DNA of 42,464 bases from Fimbriiglobus sp043785105. GTDB taxonomy: Bacteria > Planctomycetota > Planctomycetia > Gemmatales > Gemmataceae. A program made the position numbers and the translations under genes. Below, piece by piece: positions 1 through 8,867 of this stretch. Location of the stretch: positions 1 to 42,464 of the forward strand of contig JAYVXO010000120.1 in NCBI GenBank assembly GCA_043785105.1, in the 5' to 3' direction. How positions within the stretch are numbered: position 1 is the stretch's first letter; each line of letters opens with the position of its first letter. Below the pieces are notes generated by a model. That model worked only from the letters and a program-made list of their open reading frames with translations. It made no database searches and had not been told where the DNA came from.

Positions 1-60
1 TTAGCCCGAAGCGCTAGCGAGGAGCATTCCGGAATGCTCCTCGCTAGCGCTTCGGGCTAA
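1..60. repeat. 60-bp perfect palindrome at the 3' end of the RND pump gene
   Basis: Bases 1-30 are the exact reverse complement of 31-60, with no spacer. The arm begins ttagcccgaagcgctagcga. It lies two bases beyond the stop codon of the minus-strand efflux gene, so the transcript would fold into a long hairpin just after the stop. It could act as a terminator or 3' stabiliser, or be a dispersed palindromic repeat. There is no T-run, so a classical intrinsic terminator is not shown. The window starts here, so a longer repeat cannot be excluded. Confidence 0.85.
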
Positions 61-62
61 CG

Positions 63-3000
63 TCATTCAGTTTCTGAACCCTCAGCGCCATCGTGGTGCG
101 GGCTGGTGGGGTCATCGGGGTCGAGTGACGGGCTGGTGGCGCTGTTGCGGCTTTGGATGAGCGCGAAGATGGTGGGGAGTACGAAGAGCGTGGCGAACGT
201 GGACAGCACGACGCCGCCGAGGACGGCGCGACCGAGTGGGGCGGTTTGGTCGCCGCCTTCGCCGAAGCCGAGGGCCATCGGGATCATCCCAGCGCCCATC
301 GCACAACTGGTCATTAATATTGGCCGCAACCGGGAACTGCCGCCTTCGGTCGCGGCGCGGCGGGCGTTGCCGTGCAGGAGGCGGCTGCGTTCGGCGAACG
401 TCACCAGCAGAATCGCATTGGCCACGGCCACACCGACGGACATGATTGCGCCCATGAAGGATTGCAGATTCAGCGTCGTGTTGGTTAGCCACAACGCGAG
501 TCCGACGCCGCACAATGTGGCCGGGACTGCGGAGACGGAAACGATCGCAAGTCGGACGGATTGGTAATACGCGGTCAGCAACAGGAAGATCGCCAAGACT
601 GCGATGCCCAGGCCAACTGCGAGGTTCTGTAGCACGTTGTCGAGCGTTTCAATTTGCCCGCGCAAATCGACGTTGATCCCCTTCGGCGGTGCCCCAGCGT
701 CTTGAATCGCTTGCTTCACTTCGCGGCCCACTTTGCCCAGGTCCGGTGTATCAATGTTGGCCGTAATGCTAATCATGCGCCGCATGTTGTAGCGGTCGAT
801 TTGCCCGGCCACGGTCGATTCCCGCACCGTGGCCACGTCCCGTAAAAGCACGCCATTCAGGGGCGTTTCCGCACTATGGCCATTCGCACCACGAACCGGC
901 ACCAGACCAAGTTCGGCGCCGCTGTTCATCCGTGGCGGTGGGATTTGCACTTGCACGATGTACGCTTGCCCGCTGTTGGGGTCACGCCAGTAAATCGGGT
1001 TCATGTACCGGCTGGAGGCCGTGGCGGGGATGAGCGCGTTGCCGATGGTTTTGGCCGTGAGGTTCATCGTGGCCGCTTGTTCGCGGTTGATGTTCACTTC
1101 GACCGAGGGGTAATCTTGGGCCTGGGCAATTTGCAAATCCCGCAGTTCGGGCACGTGTTGCAACTTCTCCAAAATCTTCTTGGCGTGCGCCAAGTTCTCG
1201 GCGAGTTTCGACCCGGTCACTTGAATCTCGACCGGGGTGGGTGACCCGAAGCTCATGACTTCGCTGACGAGATCGCCCGGTTCAAACGACAACCGCAACC
1301 CGGTGGCGCGGGCTTCGAGTTGGTCGGGTGCCACGCCTTCGTCTTGCCAGCGTTGCTTCAACCACGCCTTCAAATCTTTCGAGAGTGATTCTCGAAGTTG
1401 GGCTTTGAAATCGGCAACACGAATGCCGCTATTGGCGGTGAGTGCGACTTTCAAAATGAGTTCTTCCGGGCCGCTCGTCCACTGGTGGACCGCCTGGATC
1501 GGGTAGTTCGTCGGGAACATGCCGACGTAACCCACGGTGGCGCGGACGTTGCCCGGCCCGGCTTGCTTCTCGATGTGTCGCACCGCTTGCAGGGCCAGTT
1601 CCTCGGTCCGTTCGATGCGGGTGCCGGTGGGGGCCTTCATGCGAAGCTGGAATTGCCCCTGGTCGGTCGGCGGGAAAATCGCGGTGCCAATCAGTAGGGA
1701 GAACACCCCCAGCACGGCGGCGGTGGCGAGGAAGTACACCGGGGCGACGATCCACCGCAGCGCGATCAGCGGTAACAACAGGGTGTCATAGACCGATTGC
1801 AGCCGAGAAAACAGAGTTTTCTTCGAGAGGTGGGAGTGGTCGCGGCGGGGGATTTTCAACAGCCACACACATAGAATCGGGACGAACGTACTGGACAGCA
1901 AGTACGACGCGATCATAGCAAAGCCGACGGACATCGACAGTGGCACGAACAGTTCGCGGGCCGCACCCTGCATGAAGAACGATGGAATAAACACGGCCAA
2001 AACACACAGCATCGCAAGGAATCGCGGCACGGCGGTTTCCTGGTTACCACGCCGCACTGCTCGCGCCATGCTGTCGGTTTTCTCCATCTGGCTGTGGATG
2101 TTTTCGACCTCGACCGTGGACTCGTCCACCAAAATCCCGACTGCCAACGCCAGCCCGCCGAGGGACATCAAGTTGATCGTCTGCCCGCACACCCAGAGTG
2201 CCAGAACCGCCGAGAAGAGTGCGAGCGGAATGTTCAACACGACGACGATAACGGAACGCCAATCACGCAGGAATATCAGCACCATGAGGCCGGTGAGGAT
2301 GGCACCCAGGGCGCCTTCAAACCCCACGCCCCACATCGAATTGATGACGATCGGCGATTGGTCGAACGCGAATTCGATGTCAATACCTGGTGCGTTGTCG
2401 CGCATCTTGGGCAGGGCTTTTTGCAACTCGTTGACGACCGAAATTGTGCTGGCGTCCGCCTTCTTTAGCACGAGCATGTAGACCGCGCGGCGAGCGTTCA
2501 CCAGCACGTACCCGGCGGTAATGTCCGATGCGTCGTCGATGGTGGCAACGTCGCGCAAGAACACGGGTTGTTCGCCGAGCTTCACGGGAATTTTGCCGAG
2601 TTCGTCCTTCGGGTTGTTGCCGACCATCGCGTTGGTGTTGACCAAGAACATACGGTCGCCGAGCCGCACGTTGCCGGACGGGGTCACGGCGTTGCCTTGC
2701 GTGACGGCTTCTGTGAGTTGGTCGAGACTGATCTGTTGGCTCCGCAACTTGTCCGGCTCGACGCTCACCACAATCGCCCGTTGGTTGCCGCCGAACGCGG
2801 GCGGACTGGACACGCCCGGAATGCTGGCAAACATCGGGCGAACTTTCAACGTCGCCGTATCTTGGATGTCCTTGATGGACATCTTGTCACTCGACAACAC
2901 GAGGTACCCCACCGAGGCACTTCCGGCATCCAACCGCGTCACGAACGGCGGCACGGTCCCCGGCGGCATCATGAACTTAGCCCGGTTGACGGAGGCCACG

Positions 3001-3323
3001 GTCTCGGCCATCGCCTGAGCCATGTCAGTACCGGGGTGGAAATAGAGCTTCAGGAGTGTCATGCCCTGAATGTTTTTGGATTCGACGTGGTGAATTCCGT
3101 TCACATACAAGAAGTGAAACTCGTAGTAGTTCGTCAGCAACCCTTCCATCTGTTGCGGGTTCATGCCGCCGTAGGGTTGGCAGACGTAAATAATCGGCTG
3201 GTTCAGGTTCGGGAAGATGTCCACCTTCGCGCGGAACATCGCCAACCCGGACCCAATCAAGACCGCCACGACCCCGACCAGGATCGTGTACGGCCGACGC
3301 AACGCAAAGATGATGGGATTCAT
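63..3323 (-). CDS. RND-family efflux pump, HAE1/AcrB-like inner membrane subunit
   Basis: This 1086-residue protein has the usual length and architecture of an AcrB-type proton-driven exporter. TM1 lies near residues 10-28, followed by a large periplasmic porter/docking region, a TM2-6 block near 330-490, a second periplasmic loop, and a TM block near 890-1060. The TM4 proton-relay motif reads GILVDESTVEVENI (D400-E401); AcrB-like pumps normally have Asp-Asp here, so the second acid is Glu. The family exports drugs, lipids or other hydrophobic compounds through a tripartite complex. No membrane-fusion protein or outer-membrane channel lies in the visible sequence; they may be beyond position 1. 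The ATG at 3323 gives the typical NPI...RRP start. Substrate cannot be predicted. Confidence 0.93.
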   Translation of the reverse strand: MNPIIFALRRPYTILVGVVAVLIGSGLAMFRAKVDIFPNLNQPIIYVCQPYGGMNPQQMEGLLTNYYEFHFLYVNGIHHVESKNIQGMTLLKLYFHPGTDMAQAMAETVASVNRAKFMMPPGTVPPFVTRLDAGSASVGYLVLSSDKMSIKDIQDTATLKVRPMFASIPGVSSPPAFGGNQRAIVVSVEPDKLRSQQISLDQLTEAVTQGNAVTPSGNVRLGDRMFLVNTNAMVGNNPKDELGKIPVKLGEQPVFLRDVATIDDASDITAGYVLVNARRAVYMLVLKKADASTISVVNELQKALPKMRDNAPGIDIEFAFDQSPIVINSMWGVGFEGALGAILTGLMVLIFLRDWRSVIVVVLNIPLALFSAVLALWVCGQTINLMSLGGLALAVGILVDESTVEVENIHSQMEKTDSMARAVRRGNQETAVPRFLAMLCVLAVFIPSFFMQGAARELFVPLSMSVGFAMIASYLLSSTFVPILCVWLLKIPRRDHSHLSKKTLFSRLQSVYDTLLLPLIALRWIVAPVYFLATAAVLGVFSLLIGTAIFPPTDQGQFQLRMKAPTGTRIERTEELALQAVRHIEKQAGPGNVRATVGYVGMFPTNYPIQAVHQWTSGPEELILKVALTANSGIRVADFKAQLRESLSKDLKAWLKQRWQDEGVAPDQLEARATGLRLSFEPGDLVSEVMSFGSPTPVEIQVTGSKLAENLAHAKKILEKLQHVPELRDLQIAQAQDYPSVEVNINREQAATMNLTAKTIGNALIPATASSRYMNPIYWRDPNSGQAYIVQVQIPPPRMNSGAELGLVPVRGANGHSAETPLNGVLLRDVATVRESTVAGQIDRYNMRRMISITANIDTPDLGKVGREVKQAIQDAGAPPKGINVDLRGQIETLDNVLQNLAVGLGIAVLAIFLLLTAYYQSVRLAIVSVSAVPATLCGVGLALWLTNTTLNLQSFMGAIMSVGVAVANAILLVTFAERSRLLHGNARRAATEGGSSRLRPILMTSCAMGAGMIPMALGFGEGGDQTAPLGRAVLGGVVLSTFATLFVLPTIFALIQSRNSATSPSLDPDDPTSPHHDGAEGSETE

Positions 3324-3756
3324 ACAAGCCGGTTGGAAGTTGTTCGTGGTGTTTTCGGGTTGTCCCGGTTTTGGATAGATGCGGGCGCGCCTGGGGTGTC
3401 GCTGCGCTCAACCCCAGGCTAATTGCTGACATCCCTACCGGGATGCTTTGTTTTTGGGAGGGTGCGCCCGTACCTGGGGTGTCGCTGCGCTCAACCCCAG
3501 GCTAATGGCTAGCATCCCTTCAGGATGCCTCAGGTTGTTTTTTATCCCGAAGGGATGTCACGGGTCAGGTTTAATATCCCGAAGGGATTACAGCGATTAG
3601 CCTGGGGTTGAGCGCAGCGACACCCCAGGTATCCGTCACCCCATTCTCGACGACCCCGGTAGGGGTCACAGCGCGGTGCGGACAACGACCTCCAATTCCG
3701 ATCTCCGTGAGTTCCTGTCGTTAGTTTACCGGAACTGCAACAAAAGTGGGGCCACT
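3324..3756. repeat. Gene-free spacer filled with 34-bp repeats and short palindromes
   Basis: This 433-bp spacer separates the cysW stop from the RND start. A 34-bp unit beginning cctggggtgtcgctgcgctc occurs at 3390-3423 and 3473-3506, and inverted at 3596-3629. Each unit has its own stem (CCTGGGG/CCCCAGG). Between them lie several short palindromes of the type atcccgaagggat (near 3430-3445, 3512-3528, 3545-3557 and 3576-3588). A frame in 3542-3760 is made of this repeat material and is not a gene. The RND promoter and the end of the sulfate operon must lie here, but no convincing -10/-35 was found. Confidence 0.8.
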
Positions 3757-4644
3757 TCAATGACTTTGAAGGTTCGCCGTCTGCTCTTTCGCGGCGGCTT
3801 GTAGGGCGCGCAGTCGGCGCTCGATGAGCACCTTGATGACGAGCGTGATGATCGACAAAAACGTCAGCAACGACGCCACGGCGAAGGCACCGGACTTGTC
3901 GTGTTCTTGAAGCAACTTATCGACGCGGATCGGCATCGTGTCGGTTTGGCCGGTGATGCGACCGGAGACGACGTAGATGGCGCCGAACTCACCCATTGCA
4001 CGGGCGTTGCACAAAATGACGCCGTACAGCAGGCCCCACTTGATGTTGGGTAACGTGATTTTCCAGAACATTTGCCAGCCGGAGGCGCCCAGACTTCGGG
4101 CGGCCATTTCTTCATCCGGGCCGATCGCTTCCAGCACCGGAAGTAATTCGCGGGCCACGAACGGAAAGGTCACGAAGGCCGTCACCAAGACCAATCCCGG
4201 TGGCGCGAAGATGACCTGATAGCCGTGTTCCTTCAACCAACCGCCGAGCGGCGTTCCGGACCCGAAGAGCAACACGAACATCAACCCCACGACGACCGGC
4301 GATACGGAGAACGGCAGGTCAATCAACGTCGTCAGAATCGTCCGGCCTGGGAAGCGGAACCGGGCGATGGTGTACGCGGCGGCAATTCCGAAGACTGTGT
4401 TCAACGCTACTGCCACGGGGGCAATCATCAGCGTCAAGAAGATCGCGTGGCGGGTGTCCGGGGCGTTGACGAGCTTATCCCAATAGACCCCAACACCATC
4501 GCCGAAGGCTTGCGCGAAAACGTTGACCAATGGCACGATCACCAGCCCACCCACGATGAGTAGCGTGAAGCCAATCAGCGTGTAGCGGACCCACCACGGG
4601 TCGTTCCGTGGGCGTGACAACCGGGGCGGCAACTCAACTGCCAT
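3757..4644 (-). CDS. cysW: Sulfate ABC transporter permease CysW
   Basis: This is one of the two membrane subunits of the sulfate/thiosulfate importer. The 295-residue protein has about six membrane helices. It carries the EAA-type cytoplasmic loop in the last third (AARSLGASGWQMFWKITLPN), which docks on the ATPase. The GEFGAIYVVSG segment is typical of CysW. The frame is open 30 codons further upstream, but the ATG at 4644 is preferred: it gives the MAVELPP start, has a GGTGGAG ribosome-binding site about 8 bases upstream, and overlaps the cysT stop by 11 bases, which suggests translational coupling. It ends the operon sbp-cysT-cysW. No cysA ATPase gene follows; repeats and the RND gene do. 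Confidence 0.93.
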   Translation of the reverse strand: MAVELPPRLSRPRNDPWWVRYTLIGFTLLIVGGLVIVPLVNVFAQAFGDGVGVYWDKLVNAPDTRHAIFLTLMIAPVAVALNTVFGIAAAYTIARFRFPGRTILTTLIDLPFSVSPVVVGLMFVLLFGSGTPLGGWLKEHGYQVIFAPPGLVLVTAFVTFPFVARELLPVLEAIGPDEEMAARSLGASGWQMFWKITLPNIKWGLLYGVILCNARAMGEFGAIYVVSGRITGQTDTMPIRVDKLLQEHDKSGAFAVASLLTFLSIITLVIKVLIERRLRALQAAAKEQTANLQSH

Positions 4645-5458
4645 ATCGCTGACTCCACCGTTCGAGCACGTTGATGACGACGAGCAGCAGGAACGAAAAC
4701 ACGAGTAGCACGACCGCGACCGCCGCCGCTTCACCGTACTTAAATTCTTCGAGCCACGACACGATCATGACCGGAGCGATTTCCGTTTCGTACCGCATGT
4801 TACTGGAAATGAAAATCACCGAGCCGTACTCCCCGATGGCCCTAGCGAAGGCCAACGTGAAGCCGGTCAGCGCGGGGGGAATCAGGTTCGGGAGGATGAC
4901 CCGGCGGAACGTTTGCCAACGACTTGCGCCCAGCACCGCCGCCGCTTCTTCCGTCTCGGCGTCCAGGTCTTCGAGGACGGGTTGGATAGTGCGGACGACG
5001 AACGGGAACCCGGTGAAGACCAAGACGACGATGATGCCCAGCCGCGTGTTGGCCACTTCAATCCCGTGCGGCACCAGGAACTGGCCGAGCCAACCGTCGT
5101 TCACGTAAAGGCCCGCGTACACCAGCCCGGCGACTGCCGTCGGCAACGCGAACGGAATGTCCACGAGTGCATCCACGATCGCCTTAAATGGGAATTCGTA
5201 CCGCACCAACGTCCAACCCACGATCAACCCCAGCACCACGTTGACCGCCGCCGCGATGAGCGATGCCGTGAACGTGAGCTTGTAAGCCGCCACCGCACGT
5301 GGGGTCCAGACGGCGGCCCAGAATTCGTTCCAGCTCAAATCCGCCGCTTTCCAAAAGCACGCCGCGAGCGGGATCAGAACCAGGATGCCGAGGTACAAAA
5401 TCGTGTACCCCAACCCCAGCGAAAACCCCGGCAACACCCGACGATTCGCAATCGACAT
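4634..5458 (-). CDS. cysT: Sulfate ABC transporter permease CysT
   Basis: This is the partner membrane subunit of CysW (274 residues, about six helices). The EAA loop reads EEAAAVLGASRWQTFRRVIL, followed by the family-typical ARAIGEYGSVIFISSN segment. The two permeases form the pore that passes sulfate from the periplasmic binding protein into the cytoplasm. The ATG at 5458 gives MSIANRRVLPG. The gene sits 172 bp downstream of the binding-protein gene, and that gap holds an 18-bp inverted repeat that could separate expression of the binding protein from the permeases. Assignment as CysT rather than CysW follows from gene order and the shorter N-terminus. Confidence 0.93.
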   Translation of the reverse strand: MSIANRRVLPGFSLGLGYTILYLGILVLIPLAACFWKAADLSWNEFWAAVWTPRAVAAYKLTFTASLIAAAVNVVLGLIVGWTLVRYEFPFKAIVDALVDIPFALPTAVAGLVYAGLYVNDGWLGQFLVPHGIEVANTRLGIIVVLVFTGFPFVVRTIQPVLEDLDAETEEAAAVLGASRWQTFRRVILPNLIPPALTGFTLAFARAIGEYGSVIFISSNMRYETEIAPVMIVSWLEEFKYGEAAAVAVVLLVFSFLLLVVINVLERWSQRYGS

Positions 5459-5496
5459 TGAGCGAAACCCTTTCCAGAACCAGGAGAAGCGATTTA

Positions 5497-5618
5497 ACCA
5501 CGGAATACACGGAAGGAACGGAAAAAGGATTAAATATATGTAGTAAGCGATTTTCTTTGTATTGCACTTCGTCCTGGCTGATTTTGTTTTCTTCCGTGGT
5601 TTCCGTGTATTCCGTGGT
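5497..5618. repeat. 18-bp inverted repeat inside the sulfate transport operon
   Basis: The sequence accacggaatacacggaa at 5497-5514 is exactly repeated in reverse complement at 5601-5618, with 86 bases between. It sits in the untranslated gap between the binding-protein stop and the cysT start. It could form a stem in the mRNA, attenuating or protecting the transcript. Similar accacg/acacg repeats bracket the spacer at 28271-28430. Confidence 0.8.
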
Positions 5619-5630
5619 GAAAAGTTCTGG

Positions 5631-6656
5631 CTAGTTCCGGTGGCTCGCTAACATCTGGTCGAACTCGCCGCCTTCGGCGAAGAACCGCTTTTGGAGCGTG
5701 TCCCAGTTCGGTTCGATACGAGAGGCGGGGAACAGTTTCAGTTCTGGAAACTGGCTTGCGGTGCGTTTCTTCACGGCTTCATTGGTCGGACGGTAGTAGT
5801 GCTTGGCAATCACTTCTTGCGCTTCAATCGTGTAAAGAAACTTGATGTAGGCTTCTGCAATCGCTTGCGTTCCTTTGCTGCGAACGACACTATCGACAAT
5901 GGCAACATGCGGTTCGGCAAGGATGCTCGACTTCGGGTAGACGATCTCCAACCCTTCCTTGGCGTAGCGGTCTCGCTCAATGTAGGCTTCGTTTTCCCAA
6001 GTCAGGTGAACATCGCCAATCTTCTTTTCCGCGAACGAAGCGACCGCACCGAGTGCTGACGTGTCGAGGATATCGACGTGCCGATAAAGCTGGTTGACGA
6101 ACTCGCGGGCGTCTGCTTCAGTACCACCGTTTTGCAGCACAGACCCCCACGCCGCGAGGAAGCTCCACTTGCCGTTCCCGGAGGTTTTCGGGTTCGGTGT
6201 GACGACCCGGACACCGGGTTGGATTAAATCAGGCCAATCGTGAATGTTCTTCGGGTTCCCGCGCCGGACTACGAAGACGATCGTGGAGACATACGGCAAC
6301 GAGCGATTTTCAAACCGATTCTCCCAACCGTCGTCGATCAACCCTTTCTTGCGAATCGCGTCCGTATCCGTCCACAACGCCAGCGTGACCACGTCGGCGG
6401 GCAACCCGTCATTCACGTTACGGGCTTGGCTCCCCGACCCACCATGCGATTGGCGAATCGTCAGTTTCACGCCGTGTTTTTGCTCGTAGATTCGGATGAA
6501 TTGCTCGTTGATGTCGTGCCACAGTTCCCGCGTCGGATCACACGCCACATTGAGAAGCTCCACTTCCCCGCCGGTACGGACTACGCCCGAAGCTACAACC
6601 CAGACGGCGGCACCGAGGACATACACCCCAACCAGTAGCAGCACAATTGTCCGCAC
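5631..6656 (-). CDS. sbp: Periplasmic sulfate-binding protein
   Basis: This is the solute receptor of the sulfate importer (341 residues). Family motifs are clear: LLNVACDPTRELWHDINEQF near residue 33, QSHGGSGSQARNVNDGLPAD, and VVTPNPKTSGNGKWSFLAAW. The N-terminus is a hydrophobic export/anchor segment (about residues 2-25) with no lipobox cysteine. The open frame runs far upstream to 7172, but that part is antisense to the secretin. The GTG at 6656 is chosen because GGTGGAGGG lies just upstream and the signal segment starts there. It is first in the operon with cysT and cysW. Sbp and CysP are not separable by eye. Confidence 0.92.
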   Translation of the reverse strand: MRTIVLLLVGVYVLGAAVWVVASGVVRTGGEVELLNVACDPTRELWHDINEQFIRIYEQKHGVKLTIRQSHGGSGSQARNVNDGLPADVVTLALWTDTDAIRKKGLIDDGWENRFENRSLPYVSTIVFVVRRGNPKNIHDWPDLIQPGVRVVTPNPKTSGNGKWSFLAAWGSVLQNGGTEADAREFVNQLYRHVDILDTSALGAVASFAEKKIGDVHLTWENEAYIERDRYAKEGLEIVYPKSSILAEPHVAIVDSVVRSKGTQAIAEAYIKFLYTIEAQEVIAKHYYRPTNEAVKKRTASQFPELKLFPASRIEPNWDTLQKRFFAEGGEFDQMLASHRN

Positions 6657-6836
6657 CCTGCACCCTCCACCGACACGAAACAAACAACCACAGCAATCCT
6701 CACCATGATTATCGAAACAATTTGAATCGGGCAGGCCAGACCGGATGAGGCGGTTTTGAAATTGCTGTGTTGACAGTAGGATCGTGCCTACAAAGCCCTC
6801 GAAGACGACATCAACCGCTACTTCAAAGATTGCTCC

Positions 6837-8039
6837 GTGCGGCTGAAGGTTGTTGGGGACAAAGTCATGGTGAGCGGGCGGGTGCGGGATACCGTTCAAG
6901 GTTCCCAGGTGATTCGCATCATCACCGCGAAAAGCACAACAGGTGGGGTGGATACTGCCGGAGATGCGGGCCGAGTCCCACTGCAAGCCGTTGGGGCACT
7001 TGAGAACCCCACGCCGGGCCTGGAAGCGTTCCGGGCATCGGGCGGACCGAGCATCATCAACTTGCTCGAAGTCGCCGGGGAACAGCAAGTCATGCTGCGG
7101 GTCATCGTCGCGGAAGTGAATCGCTCGGCGGCACGCAGCGTCGGGATGAACTTTGGCTTTCGCAATAACCAAGGCATTCAGGTCTTCACGAACAATGCGG
7201 GTGGATTGCTCGGGGGCAACGCAGGGGTTGTGGCGAACGGTGGCATCGGCGGCTTGGGTGTCGGCGGCACGACGAACCTGTCGCTGAACCTGGACGCCGG
7301 CAAAATTCCGCTCGCCATCGAAGCCCTCAAATCGCTTTCGTATGCGAAGTCACTAGCTGAACCCACGCTGGTGACCATGAACGGCCAGACCGCTAACTTC
7401 CTCGCCGGGGGACAATACCCCGTGCCAGTGGTAACTGCCGGCAACGCATTCGGTGGTTTGCAGGGAGTGCAATTTGTGCCCTACGGGGTGCAACTCACCT
7501 TCACGCCATTCATTACGGATCGGGACCGGGTTCGACTGAACTTTTCCGCAACTGTCAGTAGCCGCGATCTCTCCGCCGGTGCCAACATCGGCGGTGCCAA
7601 CGTCGCCGGGTTGACGGCACGAAACGTCAACACCACCGTGGAACTGCGACAGGGCGAGACGTTAGCCGTCGCCGGGTTGATCGAGCAAAACCAAGGTGCG
7701 GATACGACCCGGATCCCGCTGTTGGGCGACCTTCCTTACATCGGTCAACTGACGGGTTTGAACCGCACCTCGGCGGGTGAAAAGGAGTTGGTCATCTTCA
7801 TCACGCCGGAGTTGGTGCGGCCACTCGACCCCGGCCAAATGCCACCACTCCCCGGTTCCGACATTCTCGACCCGACCGACCTGGAGTTCTACATCCTGAA
7901 CCGGCTCGAAGGTCACTACCGCGACTACCGCAGCCCGATTCGCACCGACATGAGCCGCATCAAGCAGTTCATCGGCATCGAAAACACCTACGTCTCCGGG
8001 CCTTCAGGCTACTCCGATGTGCCAGCTTGCAAGCCGTAA
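6837..8039 (+). CDS. Secretin-family outer membrane protein, N-terminus lost
   Basis: The protein has a BON/N-domain-like segment (residues ~1-30), the VEVNRS-like subunit region, and a full secretin C-domain. The domain includes GIQVFTNN...LNLDAGKIPLAIEALKSL, SLAEPTLVTMNGQTANFLAG, the VRLNFSATVS strand and the GETLAVAGLIEQNQ / IPLLGDLPYIGQL end. Secretins form outer-membrane rings for type II secretion, type IV or Tad pili. Homology-like sequence extends upstream of the GTG start (DRAYKALEDDINRYFKDCSV, from 6780) but is cut by stops TAG 6777-6779 and TGA 6771-6773. No signal peptide or full N-domain fits in the 124 bp before the divergent sbp gene. It is therefore probably a 5'-truncated, non-exported remnant. 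The start is uncertain (GTG 6837 or ATG 6867). Confidence 0.75.
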   Translation: MRLKVVGDKVMVSGRVRDTVQGSQVIRIITAKSTTGGVDTAGDAGRVPLQAVGALENPTPGLEAFRASGGPSIINLLEVAGEQQVMLRVIVAEVNRSAARSVGMNFGFRNNQGIQVFTNNAGGLLGGNAGVVANGGIGGLGVGGTTNLSLNLDAGKIPLAIEALKSLSYAKSLAEPTLVTMNGQTANFLAGGQYPVPVVTAGNAFGGLQGVQFVPYGVQLTFTPFITDRDRVRLNFSATVSSRDLSAGANIGGANVAGLTARNVNTTVELRQGETLAVAGLIEQNQGADTTRIPLLGDLPYIGQLTGLNRTSAGEKELVIFITPELVRPLDPGQMPPLPGSDILDPTDLEFYILNRLEGHYRDYRSPIRTDMSRIKQFIGIENTYVSGPSGYSDVPACKP

Positions 8040-8081
8040 CCGTCAGAGAATCCTGACCGCACGAAGCCAACGGAGATCGGA

Positions 8082-8858
8082 ATGACGACGCGGAAAACGA
8101 CCTACTTGTGCCTGACACTGCTCGCACTCACACTGGGGCAAACTGGGTGTGATTGGGATCAGTATCTCGTGAAGAAGGATACGAGTCCGTCCACCGCGTC
8201 GAAGCCGATGAGTACCGAATCCGAGGTGCATTCGACGACGGAATTGCCGTCCAAAGACACCGCGAGTTTGGCGCTGAAAATGGCCGAATCGCTCGAAGCC
8301 AAAGACAACCGGGAAGCGGATGCGATTGCCTATTACGAACGTGCCCGCAAAATCTCGCCGGAGTTGAACGACCGCTGTTCCCGCCGACTTGCCGTGCTTT
8401 ACGACAAAGTGGACAACCAATCGCAAGCGTTGATTGAGTTTCAAGAATTGGTTCGGAAGCACCCGAAGGATTCCAGCTTACACGCCGATTTGGGCTACAG
8501 CTATTACAACCGCGGCCAATGGAACGAAGCCGAACAGCACTTGCGAAAAGCGGTCACGCTCGACAAGTCCAACAAGCGCGCGTGGGTGAATCTGGGGCTG
8601 ACACTGGCACAACAAGGACGGTACGACGAGAGCATTCAAGCATCTCAGAATGTGGTTGGTCCAGCCGAAGCGTTTGCGGATCTTGGTTTCGTGCTGACAT
8701 CCCAGCAGAAAATCGAAGAAGCCAAAGTCGCTTACCGCAAGGCACTTGAGCATGAACCGACGTTGAAAAAAGCTCAATTGCTATTGGCAAAACTCGAGGG
8801 CCGTTTGCCCGAACCCGGCCCGATGGTCGATCCGCAAGTCCGGCAGGCGAGCGAGTGA
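8082..8858 (+). CDS. TPR-repeat lipoprotein
   Basis: The 258-residue protein has a lipoprotein signal (TLLALTLGQTGC, Cys at about residue 23) and a polar linker. Tetratricopeptide repeats follow from about residue 65 to 240, including SSLHADLGYSYYNRGQWNEA and KRAWVNLGLTLAQQGRYDES. It begins 43 bases after the secretin stop in the same direction, with GGAG about 7 bases before the ATG. TPR lipoproteins often act as pilotins or assembly scaffolds for secretins, so a role with the upstream secretin is plausible but inferred. If the secretin is dead, this may be an orphan. Confidence 0.85.
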   Translation: MTTRKTTYLCLTLLALTLGQTGCDWDQYLVKKDTSPSTASKPMSTESEVHSTTELPSKDTASLALKMAESLEAKDNREADAIAYYERARKISPELNDRCSRRLAVLYDKVDNQSQALIEFQELVRKHPKDSSLHADLGYSYYNRGQWNEAEQHLRKAVTLDKSNKRAWVNLGLTLAQQGRYDESIQASQNVVGPAEAFADLGFVLTSQQKIEEAKVAYRKALEHEPTLKKAQLLLAKLEGRLPEPGPMVDPQVRQASE

Positions 8859-8867
8859 TTGTGCGGT

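Noticed and set aside
2568..3422. 284-codon plus-strand frame
   Set aside because: Antisense to the RND pump; His/Arg/Val-rich shadow composition without domains.
3542..3760. 72-codon minus-strand frame after cysW
   Set aside because: Made of the 34-bp repeat and atcccgaagggat palindromes; not coding.
6657..7172. N-terminal extension of the sulfate-binding protein frame
   Set aside because: Antisense to the secretin; the signal segment and ribosome-binding site place the start at GTG 6656.
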